Both the position numbers and the translations under genes were made by a program. Shown piece by piece: positions 52,779 through 60,884 of a DNA stretch of 64,000 bases. The stretch's first letter is position 1, and each line of letters opens with the position of its first letter. The notes beneath the pieces were generated by a model that was not told the DNA's origin, did no database searches, and saw nothing but the letters and a program-made list of their open reading frames with translations. The DNA is from CAZADA01 sp964568975 (lineage in GTDB: Bacteria; Pseudomonadota; Alphaproteobacteria; Caulobacterales; Maricaulaceae). The DNA lies in contig CAZMSO010000002.1 in the NCBI GenBank assembly GCA_964568975.1, positions 69,280-133,279 of the forward strand. The letters are read 5' to 3'.

Positions 52779-53450
52779 TCAGCGGGTGTACGTCAGCGCG
52801 TCCAAGTTTTCCTCTTCATAGAGGATCATGGTTTTGACCATCAGCATGTTGAGCCGGTCCGCCTCATCGGCGTTGCCCCGCTCTTGCTCAAAATCGGCCC
52901 AGCCATTGAGGACCTCGACTTGGCCGGAGTATTCGTGCGCCTCCTCATAGCCGTAAAGGGCGCGGCGGTACTCATCCTCGGCGGCGTCGAGATTGCCCCG
53001 TTCAGCAGCGACGCTGGCGAGCATAAAATGCAAGCGCGCCTGTTCCGGCAAATCCGTCAGCATCTCATAGCGGTTCAGCGCCGCGCCGTAATACTTCGCC
53101 GCCCAAAACCACTCGCTTTGAGCGGCGGCCACGCGGCCGAGCCGCTCAAAACTGTCGGCGGTGGCGCGCAAATCCCCACTGATCTCCGACAAGCGCAGCG
53201 CTGATTGATACCGTTCGCGCGCGCGCCCATAGCGCTCGCGCTCCATTAACACGTCGCCGATGCGGATAAGGGCGCGGATCTCCTCCTCCACAATAACGGC
53301 GGAGGCGTCGCTCCCAAAGACGGGTTCAGGATCTGGCGGCGCGGGTTCAGACGGCGCCTCTTGAGCCGCGGCGGTCGTCGCCATCACGACCGCGCCAGCG
53401 GCGACGCCGGCCATGGTCAACGCTTTCACCTTTGCGAGCGTTGTGACCAC
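52779..53450 (-). CDS. Exported TPR protein between ubiE and ubiB
   Basis: 223-aa protein with a signal peptide (about 5-30, TLAKVKALTMAGVAAGAVVM, cleaved after AAA/AQ). Three TPR-like repeats follow (IRIGDVLMERERYGRARERY, LGRVAAAQSEWFWAAKYYGA, LASVAAERGNLDAAEDEYRR). Function unknown. The start is GTG 53450 or 53453; a run of 11 G ends one base before the latter and may serve as its ribosome-binding site. Upstream extension would put that run inside the gene. Confidence 0.6.
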   Translation of the reverse strand: MVTTLAKVKALTMAGVAAGAVVMATTAAAQEAPSEPAPPDPEPVFGSDASAVIVEEEIRALIRIGDVLMERERYGRARERYQSALRLSEISGDLRATADSFERLGRVAAAQSEWFWAAKYYGAALNRYEMLTDLPEQARLHFMLASVAAERGNLDAAEDEYRRALYGYEEAHEYSGQVEVLNGWADFEQERGNADEADRLNMLMVKTMILYEEENLDALTYTR

Positions 53451-53454
53451 CACG

Positions 53455-53465
53455 CCCCCCCCCCC
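53455..53465 (-). repeat. Homopolymer of 11 G at the TPR gene start
   Basis: 11 G in a row on the minus strand (C on the plus) immediately before the GTG start codons at 53453 and 53450. Such runs are prone to slippage and could alter ribosome-site spacing. Confidence 0.9.
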
Positions 53466-53581
53466 ACTCCGTCGCCCCCGCGAACACTCAGTATCAGCGT
53501 CGGCTCGTCGCCGCATTCCCCGCGATAGGCTCGTCACGCCAGGCGGCGGGAATATGGCGGTCCCGCTATCTGCGCTGAAAA

Positions 53582-54415
53582 TTAACGAGGACGCCAGCCC
53601 TGATGCAAGGCCGCGACGCCTCCGGAAAAGTTTGTCACCGCAACTCTGTGGAAACCCGCCGCGTCCAGCTCGCGTGCGAAGGCCTCTTGGTCGGGGAAGC
53701 GGCGAATGGACTCCACCAAATAGCGGTAGCTGGCCTCATCATCGGCGATCATGCCGCCGAGGCGCGGAATAACGTGCTGGGACCAGGGCTGGTAAAGCGA
53801 ATCGAGCGCGGCCGTGGTCGGCCGCGAAAACTCCAAGCACACAAACCGCCCGCCCGGCTTCAGCACCCGCTTCATCTCCGCCAGGGCTGCGGCGCGGTCG
53901 GTGACGTTGCGAATTCCGAAGGCGATGGTCACGCAATCGACGGCGGCGTCCGGCAGCGGCAGCCGCTCCGCGTCGCCGACCACCCACATCGGCTCGCGGA
54001 TGGGCGCTGCGCGGGCGAGCGCGCGGCCTTGAGCGCGCGCGGCGGTCCCCCGCGCCCGCCCCGCGCGCACCATGTGCTCATTAACGTCGATCACCACCGC
54101 GTCCGCCGGCGGCCCGCCGCGGCGCGCCGCGGCGCGCGCGCCGCGCGCGATCCACGCGCGCGCCACATCGCCGGTGCCGCCGGCCACGTCCGCCAGCCGT
54201 TCGCCCGGCTGAGGGTTGGCGCGCACAATCGTCATATCTTTCCACACGCGGTGGACGCCCAACGACATCACGTCGTTCATGAGGTCATAGCGGCGCGCGA
54301 CGCGATCAAACACGCCGCGCACGAGCCGCGCCTTCTCAGGCCGCGGCACGTCGTGGTCGCCAAAGCTGGCGACGTCGTCAGACAATGGCGGCGCGGAGTC
54401 GGGGGGGCTGGTCAT
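53582..54415 (-). CDS. ubiE: Bifunctional demethylmenaquinone/ubiquinone methyltransferase UbiE
   Basis: 277-aa SAM-dependent C-methyltransferase. Motifs GVFDRVARRYDLMNDVMSLGVH, SAM site DVAGGTGDVA, AFGIRNVTDRAAALAEMKRV, and the end FSGGVAALHQGWRP. A GC-rich insert at about 95-135 (AAARRGGPPADA, RARGTAARAQGRALARAAP) lengthens it slightly. Start 54415; ATG 54436 is possible. Confidence 0.95.
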   Translation of the reverse strand: MTSPPDSAPPLSDDVASFGDHDVPRPEKARLVRGVFDRVARRYDLMNDVMSLGVHRVWKDMTIVRANPQPGERLADVAGGTGDVARAWIARGARAAARRGGPPADAVVIDVNEHMVRAGRARGTAARAQGRALARAAPIREPMWVVGDAERLPLPDAAVDCVTIAFGIRNVTDRAAALAEMKRVLKPGGRFVCLEFSRPTTAALDSLYQPWSQHVIPRLGGMIADDEASYRYLVESIRRFPDQEAFARELDAAGFHRVAVTNFSGGVAALHQGWRPR

Positions 54416-54489
54416 GGATCGGCTTTTACCCCACATCGGCGGGCGTCGTCACGGGTGCGGCGCGCGCGATCTGAGAACGGATGTCGGCC

Positions 54490-55386
54490 ATGCCTGAATT
54501 GCCGGAGGTGGAGACAGTGCGCCGGGGTCTTGAGTCGGCGATGGCTGGCCGGCGACTTCTGAGCGTGAGCTTGGCGCGCGCGGATTTGCGGTTCCCGTTT
54601 CCTGAGAATTTTGCGGCGCGGCTCACGGGAACCGAGATCCGCAGCCTTGAGCGGCGCGGCAAGTATTTGCTGGCGCCGTTAGGGTCCGGTGAAACACTGC
54701 TTATGCATTTGGGAATGTCTGGCCGGTTCACGGTGGCGATGGGCGGCGATGGCGCGCCCGCCGCCGGCGCGCCCGCCGCCGGCGCTGTCGCGCAGGGCGC
54801 GTTCACGCAGGCGCGCGCGCTCGATCCTAAGCACGACCATGTGGTCTTTGAGCTCGACGCTGGCGCGCGGGTGACGTTCAACGATCCCCGTCGGTTCGGC
54901 TATATGGATTTGGCGCCGACCGCGACGCTGGCCGCGTGCCGCCATTTCGCCCGCTTAGGGCCGGAGCCGTTGTCGGCGGCGTTTGACGGGGCGGCCTTGA
55001 CGCGGGCGCTGGCTGGACGCGCCGCGCCGATTAAGGCGGCGCTGCTTGATCAACGGGTCGTGGCGGGCCTCGGCAACATTTATGTGTGCGAGGCGCTTTT
55101 TCGCGCAGGGATTAACCCGCAACGCCCAGCCGGCGCGCTCACGGCGCGTCAGGCGGCGCGCTTGGCGGAGGCGGTGAAAGCGGTGCTGGCGGACGCGATC
55201 GCCGCCGGCGGCTCCACGCTGCGCGATTACGCCCACGCCGACGGTTCGTTAGGCTATTTCCAGCACGCCTTCGCTGTTTATGGGCGCGAAGGCGCCGCGT
55301 GTGCGCGCGAAGGCTGCGCCGGCGCGGTGCGGCGGATCGTGCAAGCGAACCGATCGAGCTATTTTTGCCCCGTCTGCCAGCGCTGA
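54490..55386 (+). CDS. mutM: Formamidopyrimidine-DNA glycosylase MutM
   Basis: 298-aa DNA glycosylase/AP lyase removing 8-oxoguanine. The catalytic N-terminal Pro requires a start right at MPELPEVETVRRGLE, hence ATG 54490 and not 54481. Lys in RGKYLL, LGMSGRF, and the zinc finger CAREGCAGAV...YFCPVC at the end. A 10-residue Ala/Gly/Pro insertion made of a doubled GAPAA lies after residue 87. Confidence 0.95.
   Translation: MPELPEVETVRRGLESAMAGRRLLSVSLARADLRFPFPENFAARLTGTEIRSLERRGKYLLAPLGSGETLLMHLGMSGRFTVAMGGDGAPAAGAPAAGAVAQGAFTQARALDPKHDHVVFELDAGARVTFNDPRRFGYMDLAPTATLAACRHFARLGPEPLSAAFDGAALTRALAGRAAPIKAALLDQRVVAGLGNIYVCEALFRAGINPQRPAGALTARQAARLAEAVKAVLADAIAAGGSTLRDYAHADGSLGYFQHAFAVYGREGAACAREGCAGAVRRIVQANRSSYFCPVCQR
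54751..54780. repeat. 15-bp tandem duplication inside mutM
   Basis: GGCGCGCCCGCCGCC occurs twice back to back. It keeps the frame and encodes the doubled GAPAA in the loop after LGMSGRFTVAMGGD. Confidence 0.85.
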
Positions 55387-55468
55387 GCGGCGCGGGGCCG
55401 GGGAAACAATTGCCGCGCCCCACGACGCGGCGTACGGTCCGCGTCACGGTCCAAGGGGTGAAGGTGAC

Positions 55469-55927
55469 ATGATGCGCGCGCACCCGCGGCGCCGGGGACT
55501 TGCAAGTCTGTTGGCGGGCTTTGCGGCGGTGTTCATCGCCGGCGCGGGCGCGGCTCAAGCGCCCCTTTTCACGCGCCACATTGATGACTTGCCTCTGTTG
55601 GTCGGCTTAGCGGAGACCGTGGGCGGGCATGCGTTTGAAACCGCCGGCGGCCGGCTGGCGCGGGTGGTGGCGGAAGGCGGCGCGACGGCGTCGGAGGTGG
55701 CGGCGGCGTATGAGCCGGCGCTGACGGCCCTGGGCTGGCGGCGCGTCGCCGCGGCGCCGACGGCGGGGAACGGGGCGCTGGCGCTGGAGTTTCACCGGGC
55801 TGGCGAGCAGTTGACGATCACGATCACGGAGCTGGGCGGCGGGCGCACCCGCGCGGCGTTTAATCTGCGTCCTTTAGGGGCCGGCGCGACGCCGGCGGGC
55901 GAGGGGAGTTTTGACGATGGCCTATGA
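55469..55927 (+). CDS. Exported hypothetical protein before the enoyl-CoA hydratase gene
   Basis: 152-aa protein with a signal peptide (Arg-rich start, hydrophobic about 10-28, ending AQA). The mature part has LFTRHIDDLPLLVGLAETVG, ARVVAEGGATASEVAAAYEP, ALEFHRAGEQLTITITE, and ends in Gly-rich sequence. I do not know the family. It overlaps the start of the hydratase gene by 11 bp and follows mutM, so it probably belongs to that transcript. Confidence 0.6.
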   Translation: MMRAHPRRRGLASLLAGFAAVFIAGAGAAQAPLFTRHIDDLPLLVGLAETVGGHAFETAGGRLARVVAEGGATASEVAAAYEPALTALGWRRVAAAPTAGNGALALEFHRAGEQLTITITELGGGRTRAAFNLRPLGAGATPAGEGSFDDGL

Positions 55928-56693
55928 CAACATTCTCGTGGACACCGATGGCGGCGTGGCGGTGGTCACCCTCAACCGGCCCCAGAAGCTCAACGCGCTC
56001 AACAACGCGTTGACCTCGGAATTGGCGCAAGCGCTGTCAGGCTTCGCCAAGGACGACGCGGTCCGGTGCGTCGTGCTCACTGGCTCTGAGAAGGCGTTCG
56101 CCGCCGGCGCCGACATTGAGGAGCTGCAGAGCCACACCTTCATTGGGCTTTATGAAAACGACCCCTTTGCGGAGACATGGGAGGCCCTGGCCCGGTTTCC
56201 TAAGCCCCTGATCGCGGCGGTCGCGGGCTACGCCCTCGGCGGCGGCTGTGAACTGGCGATGATGTGCGACTTCATTATCGCTGCGGAGAACGCGAAGTTC
56301 GGCCAGCCGGAGATCACCATCGGGGTGATGCCGGGCGCTGGCGGCACCCAGCGTCTGTCGCGGTTCGTCGGCAAAGCCAAAGCCATGGACATGTGCTTGA
56401 CCGGTCGGATGATGGACGCCGCGGAGGCCGAACGCTGCGGTTTGGCGAGCCGGATCGTCGGCGTCGATGACTTGCGGGAGGAGGCGATGGAGGCCGCACG
56501 CAAAATTGCGTCCATGTCGCGACCGATCGCGATGATGACGAAGGAGGCGGTCAACGCAGCGTTTGAAACCACCCTCGCCCAGGGCGTGCGGTTTGAGCGG
56601 CGCTTGTTCCACGCCATGTTCGCCACGGAAGACCAGGCGGAGGGGATGGCCGCCTTTGTGGCCAAGCGCACACCCCACTTCAAAGATCGGTGA
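55917..56693 (+). CDS. Enoyl-CoA hydratase
   Basis: 258-aa crotonase-family enzyme. Oxyanion-hole segments KAFAAGADIEEL and AGYALGGGCELAMMCD; catalytic Glu in FGQPEITIGVMPGAGGTQRL. The second catalytic Glu position (AMEM in rat hydratase) is Asp here (AMDMCLTG), as in many bacterial members. Start ATG 55917 with GAGGGGA about 7 nt upstream. Conserved neighbour of mutM and rpsT in Alphaproteobacteria. Confidence 0.92.
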   Translation: MAYDNILVDTDGGVAVVTLNRPQKLNALNNALTSELAQALSGFAKDDAVRCVVLTGSEKAFAAGADIEELQSHTFIGLYENDPFAETWEALARFPKPLIAAVAGYALGGGCELAMMCDFIIAAENAKFGQPEITIGVMPGAGGTQRLSRFVGKAKAMDMCLTGRMMDAAEAERCGLASRIVGVDDLREEAMEAARKIASMSRPIAMMTKEAVNAAFETTLAQGVRFERRLFHAMFATEDQAEGMAAFVAKRTPHFKDR

Positions 56694-57089
56694 GCGCGGC
56701 CGCGGCGGGTGTGACTTGATTTGATCTGCACACTGAGCGCGAACGACGCGACCGCAGAGCGGATTCCCCAAGGCCGCCGTCTGCGGTTTGAGCCTTCAGG
56801 CGTGCGCGAGCGCTGTAACGTCAACGCCTTGCTGGACCGACGGTGAGTCGGCGCGATGCGCCATGTGGCGCACTGCCGCAGACGCGTCCCATGGCGCGAG
56901 CGTGGCGAACGGCGTCTGCCGTTTGTCCTCGAACCACGGATGTCTGCGTGGGCGGGCCGCCGCGCGGCGCGCGCCGCGCGGCGCGCGCCGCGGAATGGGT
57001 GTGTTGACGGCGGGCTTTCGCGGCCGTATACCCGCGCGCCTCAGTGCAGGCACGCCGCGTGGACGCGGCCAACCCAAACGGACTGCGAT
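56694..57089 (+). promoter_or_regulatory. rpsT leader: promoter and GC-rich repeat
   Basis: 396 bp without a gene that I accept. TTGACG (57004-57009) and TATACC (57027-57032), 17 bp apart, form a strong promoter 58 bp before rpsT. Upstream, the 14-bp unit CGCGCGGCGCGCGC is repeated twice (56961-56988), in a stretch that can form stems; it may end the hydratase transcript. A weak 9-bp inverted pair CGTCTGCGG/CCGCAGACG spans 56778-56884. Confidence 0.6.
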
Positions 57090-57356
57090 ATGGCCAATTC
57101 GGCGTCAGCGAAGAAGACGATCCGCAAAATCCAGCGGCGCACGGTGGTCAACCGCGCGCGCCGGTCGCGGATGCGGTCATTTCTTCGCCAAGTCGAAGAC
57201 GCGATCGCATCCGGCGACGCGGAGGCGGCGAAAGCGGCTTTGGCGGCGGCTGAACCTGAGGTGATGCGCGCCGTGTCGCGGGGCGTCCTCCACAAGAACA
57301 CAGGGGCGCGCAAAATTTCGCGCCTGTCGCGACGCGTGCGGTCCCTTAGCGCTTAG
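57090..57356 (+). CDS. rpsT: 30S ribosomal protein S20
   Basis: 88-aa 16S rRNA-binding protein. MANSASAKKTIRKIQRRTVV, NRARRSRMRSFLRQVEDAIA and the C-terminal helix MRAVSRGVLHKNTGARKISR are standard; normal length. Start by family. Lies just before dnaA as in many Alphaproteobacteria. S20 is autoregulated in E. coli; no such element was identified here. Confidence 0.97.
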   Translation: MANSASAKKTIRKIQRRTVVNRARRSRMRSFLRQVEDAIASGDAEAAKAALAAAEPEVMRAVSRGVLHKNTGARKISRLSRRVRSLSA

Positions 57357-57936
57357 GGAACAGCGTGCCCTGGCCGGACTCGCCGCGCCAGTTCACTGCA
57401 AGTCACGAGCGACTGAATCTCCGATTCCCGGAGACCTATTCTGTCGCCGACTCAGCGCCCCTCAATCTAGATTGTGAAAATCTCTAAAAAATTCGCCTCT
57501 CGGGAAGGATTCAAGTCTGTCAAGACTATTCCTGGGTCCCATTCTGCGCTTTCCTATCTGGACCGGCGCTGCCGCCGCATCGCCCGCATAGGGGGGGCGG
57601 GCGGCTCATTCCGGCGCTGGGAGGGTCCATAATGGGAGGCAATCATGTATTCGTTTTCCTTGATGAACTGGGGCTGGAAAGCCGTTTTGGCGGCCGGTCG
57701 AAGTTTGTCTGGGGGCGGATAGATTCGCCATCCACAGTGCGGGCGAGTTTCCTGCGAAGCGGCTGCGTTCTTGATTTCGGCCGACCTCTTCGTGAAAACA
57801 AACCTCCACTTTCGCGTTAGCGATATCTGAACATTCAGTGCCTGCCCACGCCAAAGAACTTGGCGACGGGACATTTTTACTTTGGTGTTGCGTAAATCAT
57901 GCTCAAACCTCGAACAATAACATGGGGGCGACGTTG
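57357..57936 (+). promoter_or_regulatory. rpsT-dnaA intergenic region with clustered GANTC sites
   Basis: 580 bp, less GC-rich than its surroundings, with no gene that I accept. GANTC (the CcrM methylation target) occurs six times: 57377, 57415, 57423, 57449, 57508 and 57722. In Caulobacter, dnaA transcription depends on such methylation. Only a poor DnaA-box match (CCATCCACA at 57728) is seen, and no box cluster, so I do not call it oriC. No clear promoter pair. Confidence 0.5.
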
Positions 57937-59397
57937 ATGAGTTATCGAAACCTGGAAACGCGTTTATCGGCCACACATCGGGATGCGGCGGAACGCCGAA
58001 TGGTCGATCGATTTTGCGACGGCTTGCGCCACATTATGGGCGATGGCGCGTGGCGGGCGTGGGGCGCGGAGTTGCGCGTCGGGCGCGCGAGCGACGCCGA
58101 AGTGGTGTTGTGGGCGCCGACGCCGCTCCATTGCGAGCGGGTGCTTGACCGCGTCGGGCCGCGGCGGTTTGCGCAAATGTGGCGCGACATTGATCCCGAG
58201 CGTCGGTCTGTCTCGCTGGCGGTGAACCCGCAGCCGCCGGAGAAGCCGGGGCCGACTGCTAATGACAGCGGCCCGGCGCCGACGCCGGCGCCCGCGGAGG
58301 CGGTGGATCTTGCGCCCAGCGTCGAACGCGCGCGGACGTTTGAAACCTTTGTGGCCGGCGACGCCAACCGCACCGCCGCCACCGCCGCGAAAGCGCTTGC
58401 GAGCGAACCGCGGTCGCCTTTCCGCGCGTGCGTGTTTCACGGCGAAAACGGCGCGGGCAAGACTCATTTGCTCACCGCAATTGAAGCGGAAGCCGCCCGG
58501 GCGGCGGGGCGTGGTCCAGCGTCGACGCAGGCGTGCGGCGTCATCTTTTATGCAGCTGACCGTTTCCGGGCGGATTACTTAGCGGCGCTCAAAGCCAAGA
58601 CCGGCCTCCAATTCAAAGACCGGCTGAGCGCGGCGGACGTGTTGTTGATCGACGACTTGCATGTGTTGGCCGGGGCGAAATCGACACAAGCCGAGCTCGC
58701 CAACATCATCGGCACCGTCATCGCCAATGGCGGGCGCGTGGCGGTGGCGGCCGACCGGCCGCTGGATCACATAGAGGACCTGGATGCGCGGCTGAAGACG
58801 CGGCTTGGCGCGGCGGTGAGCTGTGAGTTGGGCAAGCCGGATCTGACGCTGCGCCGCCGAATTCTGGAGCGCATGGTGGCGGACAACGCCGACATGCGTC
58901 GCCACCGCGAGGTGCCGAGCGAGGTGATTGACTTCATCGCCTCAGCCGTGATCGGGCCGCCGCGGCAATTGGAGGCGGCGCTGGCGACCGTGCTCTTGCG
59001 CACCGTCATGATGGACCGTCCTGTGACGCGCGTGACGGCGAAAGAAGCGCTTGCGGACATGCTCGTCGGCGCCGCGCGGCGGGTGACGGTGGAGGACATC
59101 CAAAAGTGCGTCGCGGCGTATCACGGCCTGCGGATGTCGGATCTGTTGTCGAAAAAACGCACGCGCGAAATTGTGCGGCCGCGCCAGCAAGCGATGTATC
59201 TCTGCAAAGAGATGACGACCCGGTCTCTGCCGGACATTGCGCGCCGGTTTGGGAATATGGATCACACAACGGTGTTGTATTCCTGCCGCCGCATCCAGGA
59301 GCTGTGCCATGACGACGCCGCCGTGCGTTCGGATGTGGACGCGCTGCGGCGCATGCTGCGCCAGCGGGGTCCGCGGGGCGTCGCCGTGGGCCTGTAA
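57937..59397 (+). CDS. dnaA: Chromosomal replication initiator DnaA
   Basis: 486-aa AAA+ initiator. Short N-terminal domain (about 1-85), a Pro/Ala-rich linker (about 90-130), AAA+ domain with Walker A GENGAGKTHL and Walker B VLLIDDLHVLAG, sensor-2-like PPRQLEAALATVLL, and the DnaA signature NMDHTTVLYSCRRIQEL in the DNA-binding domain. It departs from typical DnaA at several places (ENGAGKT for GGVGLGKT, LHVLAG for IQFLAG). ATG 57937 has GGGGG about 8 nt upstream; ATG 57922 is possible. Confidence 0.93.
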   Translation: MSYRNLETRLSATHRDAAERRMVDRFCDGLRHIMGDGAWRAWGAELRVGRASDAEVVLWAPTPLHCERVLDRVGPRRFAQMWRDIDPERRSVSLAVNPQPPEKPGPTANDSGPAPTPAPAEAVDLAPSVERARTFETFVAGDANRTAATAAKALASEPRSPFRACVFHGENGAGKTHLLTAIEAEAARAAGRGPASTQACGVIFYAADRFRADYLAALKAKTGLQFKDRLSAADVLLIDDLHVLAGAKSTQAELANIIGTVIANGGRVAVAADRPLDHIEDLDARLKTRLGAAVSCELGKPDLTLRRRILERMVADNADMRRHREVPSEVIDFIASAVIGPPRQLEAALATVLLRTVMMDRPVTRVTAKEALADMLVGAARRVTVEDIQKCVAAYHGLRMSDLLSKKRTREIVRPRQQAMYLCKEMTTRSLPDIARRFGNMDHTTVLYSCRRIQELCHDDAAVRSDVDALRRMLRQRGPRGVAVGL

Positions 59398-59576
59398 GGA
59401 CCGGCGCGACGGAGCTGTCGGGGCTCTGCCGACGGGCGAGATTGGGGGCGCGGGCCCCTGATGGACGCCCGATGGCGCTCTGGTGTTCTCCGTCATTCGC
59501 CGGAGCGGGGTCGTTGTCGGGCGTTCTTGACGGGCTCTTAAAGCGCCCCTGGGCCGCCCCCGGCGTTGAGCCAAGG

Positions 59577-59612
59577 CCGCGCCGCTGCGAGAGAGCTCTT
59601 GCAGCGGCGCGG
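59577..59612. terminator. 12-bp perfect hairpin between dnaA and dnaN
   Basis: CCGCGCCGCTGC (59577-59588) and GCAGCGGCGCGG (59601-59612) pair perfectly; the 12-nt loop contains a further AGAGCTCT palindrome. It is followed on the plus strand by only TTT. It may terminate dnaA transcription (weak U-run) or act as a processing site. The rest of the 353-bp gap (59398-59750) shows nothing I can support. Confidence 0.45.
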
Positions 59613-59750
59613 TTTGGTCTACACTGACGTGATGCTCGAATCAGTTTCGGCGCGGCCGGCCGCGGCGGCGGGCGATCCGCCCCGCGCCCGTCTCAGCGCC
59701 ACACCGCTTCGCCTCGTGCTTTTGTTCTTCCAGCCCGATCGGTCTGACCC

Positions 59751-60884
59751 ATGAAGCTGACCATTGAACGCGCGGCGCTGATGCGCACGCTGGGCCACGT
59801 GCAAAGCGTGGTCGAACGCCGCCACACCATTCCGTTGTTGTCACACGTCCTGATCGCTGCAGAGGCGGACGCCGTGCGGTTCACCGCCACGGACTTGGAT
59901 GTGGAGATGCTGGAAAGCGCGCCCGCGGGCGTGGAGCGTCCCGGCGCGGCGACAGCGCCGGCCCACACCCTTTACGACATTGTGCGCAAGCTGCCTGACG
60001 GCGCCCAAGTCGCCCTGGAGCTCAGCCCCCCAAGCGACGGCGAGGCGGCGGGGCGGCTGACGCTGAAAGCCGGCCGCTCGCGTTTTGCACTGCCGTGTTT
60101 GCCGCCGGGCGATTTTCCGAGTTTGGCTGCAGACGGCTTGACGTGCACGTTCACGCTGTCGGCGGACGCGTTGGCGCGCCTGATCGACAAAACGCGCTTC
60201 GCCATCTCCACCGAAGAGACGCGCTATTATCTCAATGGCGTGCACATGCACGCCCACACCGCCGGCGATGAGCCGGTGTTGCGCGTGGTCGCAACCGATG
60301 GGCATCGCCTGGCGCTTGCAGAAAGCGCCGCGCCACCGGGCTCGGAGGCGATGCCGGGCGTGATTGTGCCGCGCAAAACCGTCCAGGAGGTGCGCCGCCT
60401 CCTCGATGACGCCGACGGGGCGGTGGACGTGTCGGTCTCGGAATCGAAAATCCGCTTCCAAATCGGCGACGCGACCCTCACCTCCAAATTGATCGAAGGC
60501 TCATTCCCCGATTATGAGCGCGTGATCCCCAAGACGAACGACAAAACGCTGGTGCTCGACAATAAGGCGTTCGCCGACGCTGTTGATCGGGTGGCCACGA
60601 TCTCTGCGGAAAAGACGCGCTCGGTCAAAATGTCGCTGGAGGCGGAGCGGTTGACGCTCGCCGTCGACAATCCCGACACGGGCCAAGCCACGGAGGAGCT
60701 GCCGGTGGAATACGCCGCTGAGCCCCTCGATATCGGCTTCAACGCTAAGTATTTGCTGGACGTCGCCGGTCAGATCGAGGGCGAGACGGCGGAGTTTCGC
60801 CTCGCTGACGGCGCCTCGCCGACACTGATCCTCGATCGCGGCGATGACCGCGCGCAATACGTGCTTATGCCGCTGCGGGTGTGA
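59751..60884 (+). CDS. dnaN: DNA polymerase III beta subunit (sliding clamp)
   Basis: 377-aa clamp with three repeated domains. MKLTIERAALMRTLGHVQSV, RRHTIPLLSHVLI, the central VVATDGHRLALAESA and C-terminal YVLMPLRV are diagnostic. Normal length. The stop overlaps the recF start. Confidence 0.97.
   Translation: MKLTIERAALMRTLGHVQSVVERRHTIPLLSHVLIAAEADAVRFTATDLDVEMLESAPAGVERPGAATAPAHTLYDIVRKLPDGAQVALELSPPSDGEAAGRLTLKAGRSRFALPCLPPGDFPSLAADGLTCTFTLSADALARLIDKTRFAISTEETRYYLNGVHMHAHTAGDEPVLRVVATDGHRLALAESAAPPGSEAMPGVIVPRKTVQEVRRLLDDADGAVDVSVSESKIRFQIGDATLTSKLIEGSFPDYERVIPKTNDKTLVLDNKAFADAVDRVATISAEKTRSVKMSLEAERLTLAVDNPDTGQATEELPVEYAAEPLDIGFNAKYLLDVAGQIEGETAEFRLADGASPTLILDRGDDRAQYVLMPLRV

Noticed and set aside
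57357..57936. oriC before dnaA
   Set aside because: Only one weak DnaA-box-like sequence and no box cluster; lower GC alone is not enough.
57554..57976. 140-codon minus-strand frame before dnaA
   Set aside because: Overlaps the dnaA start; sequence has no recognisable fold or family and crosses a probable regulatory region.
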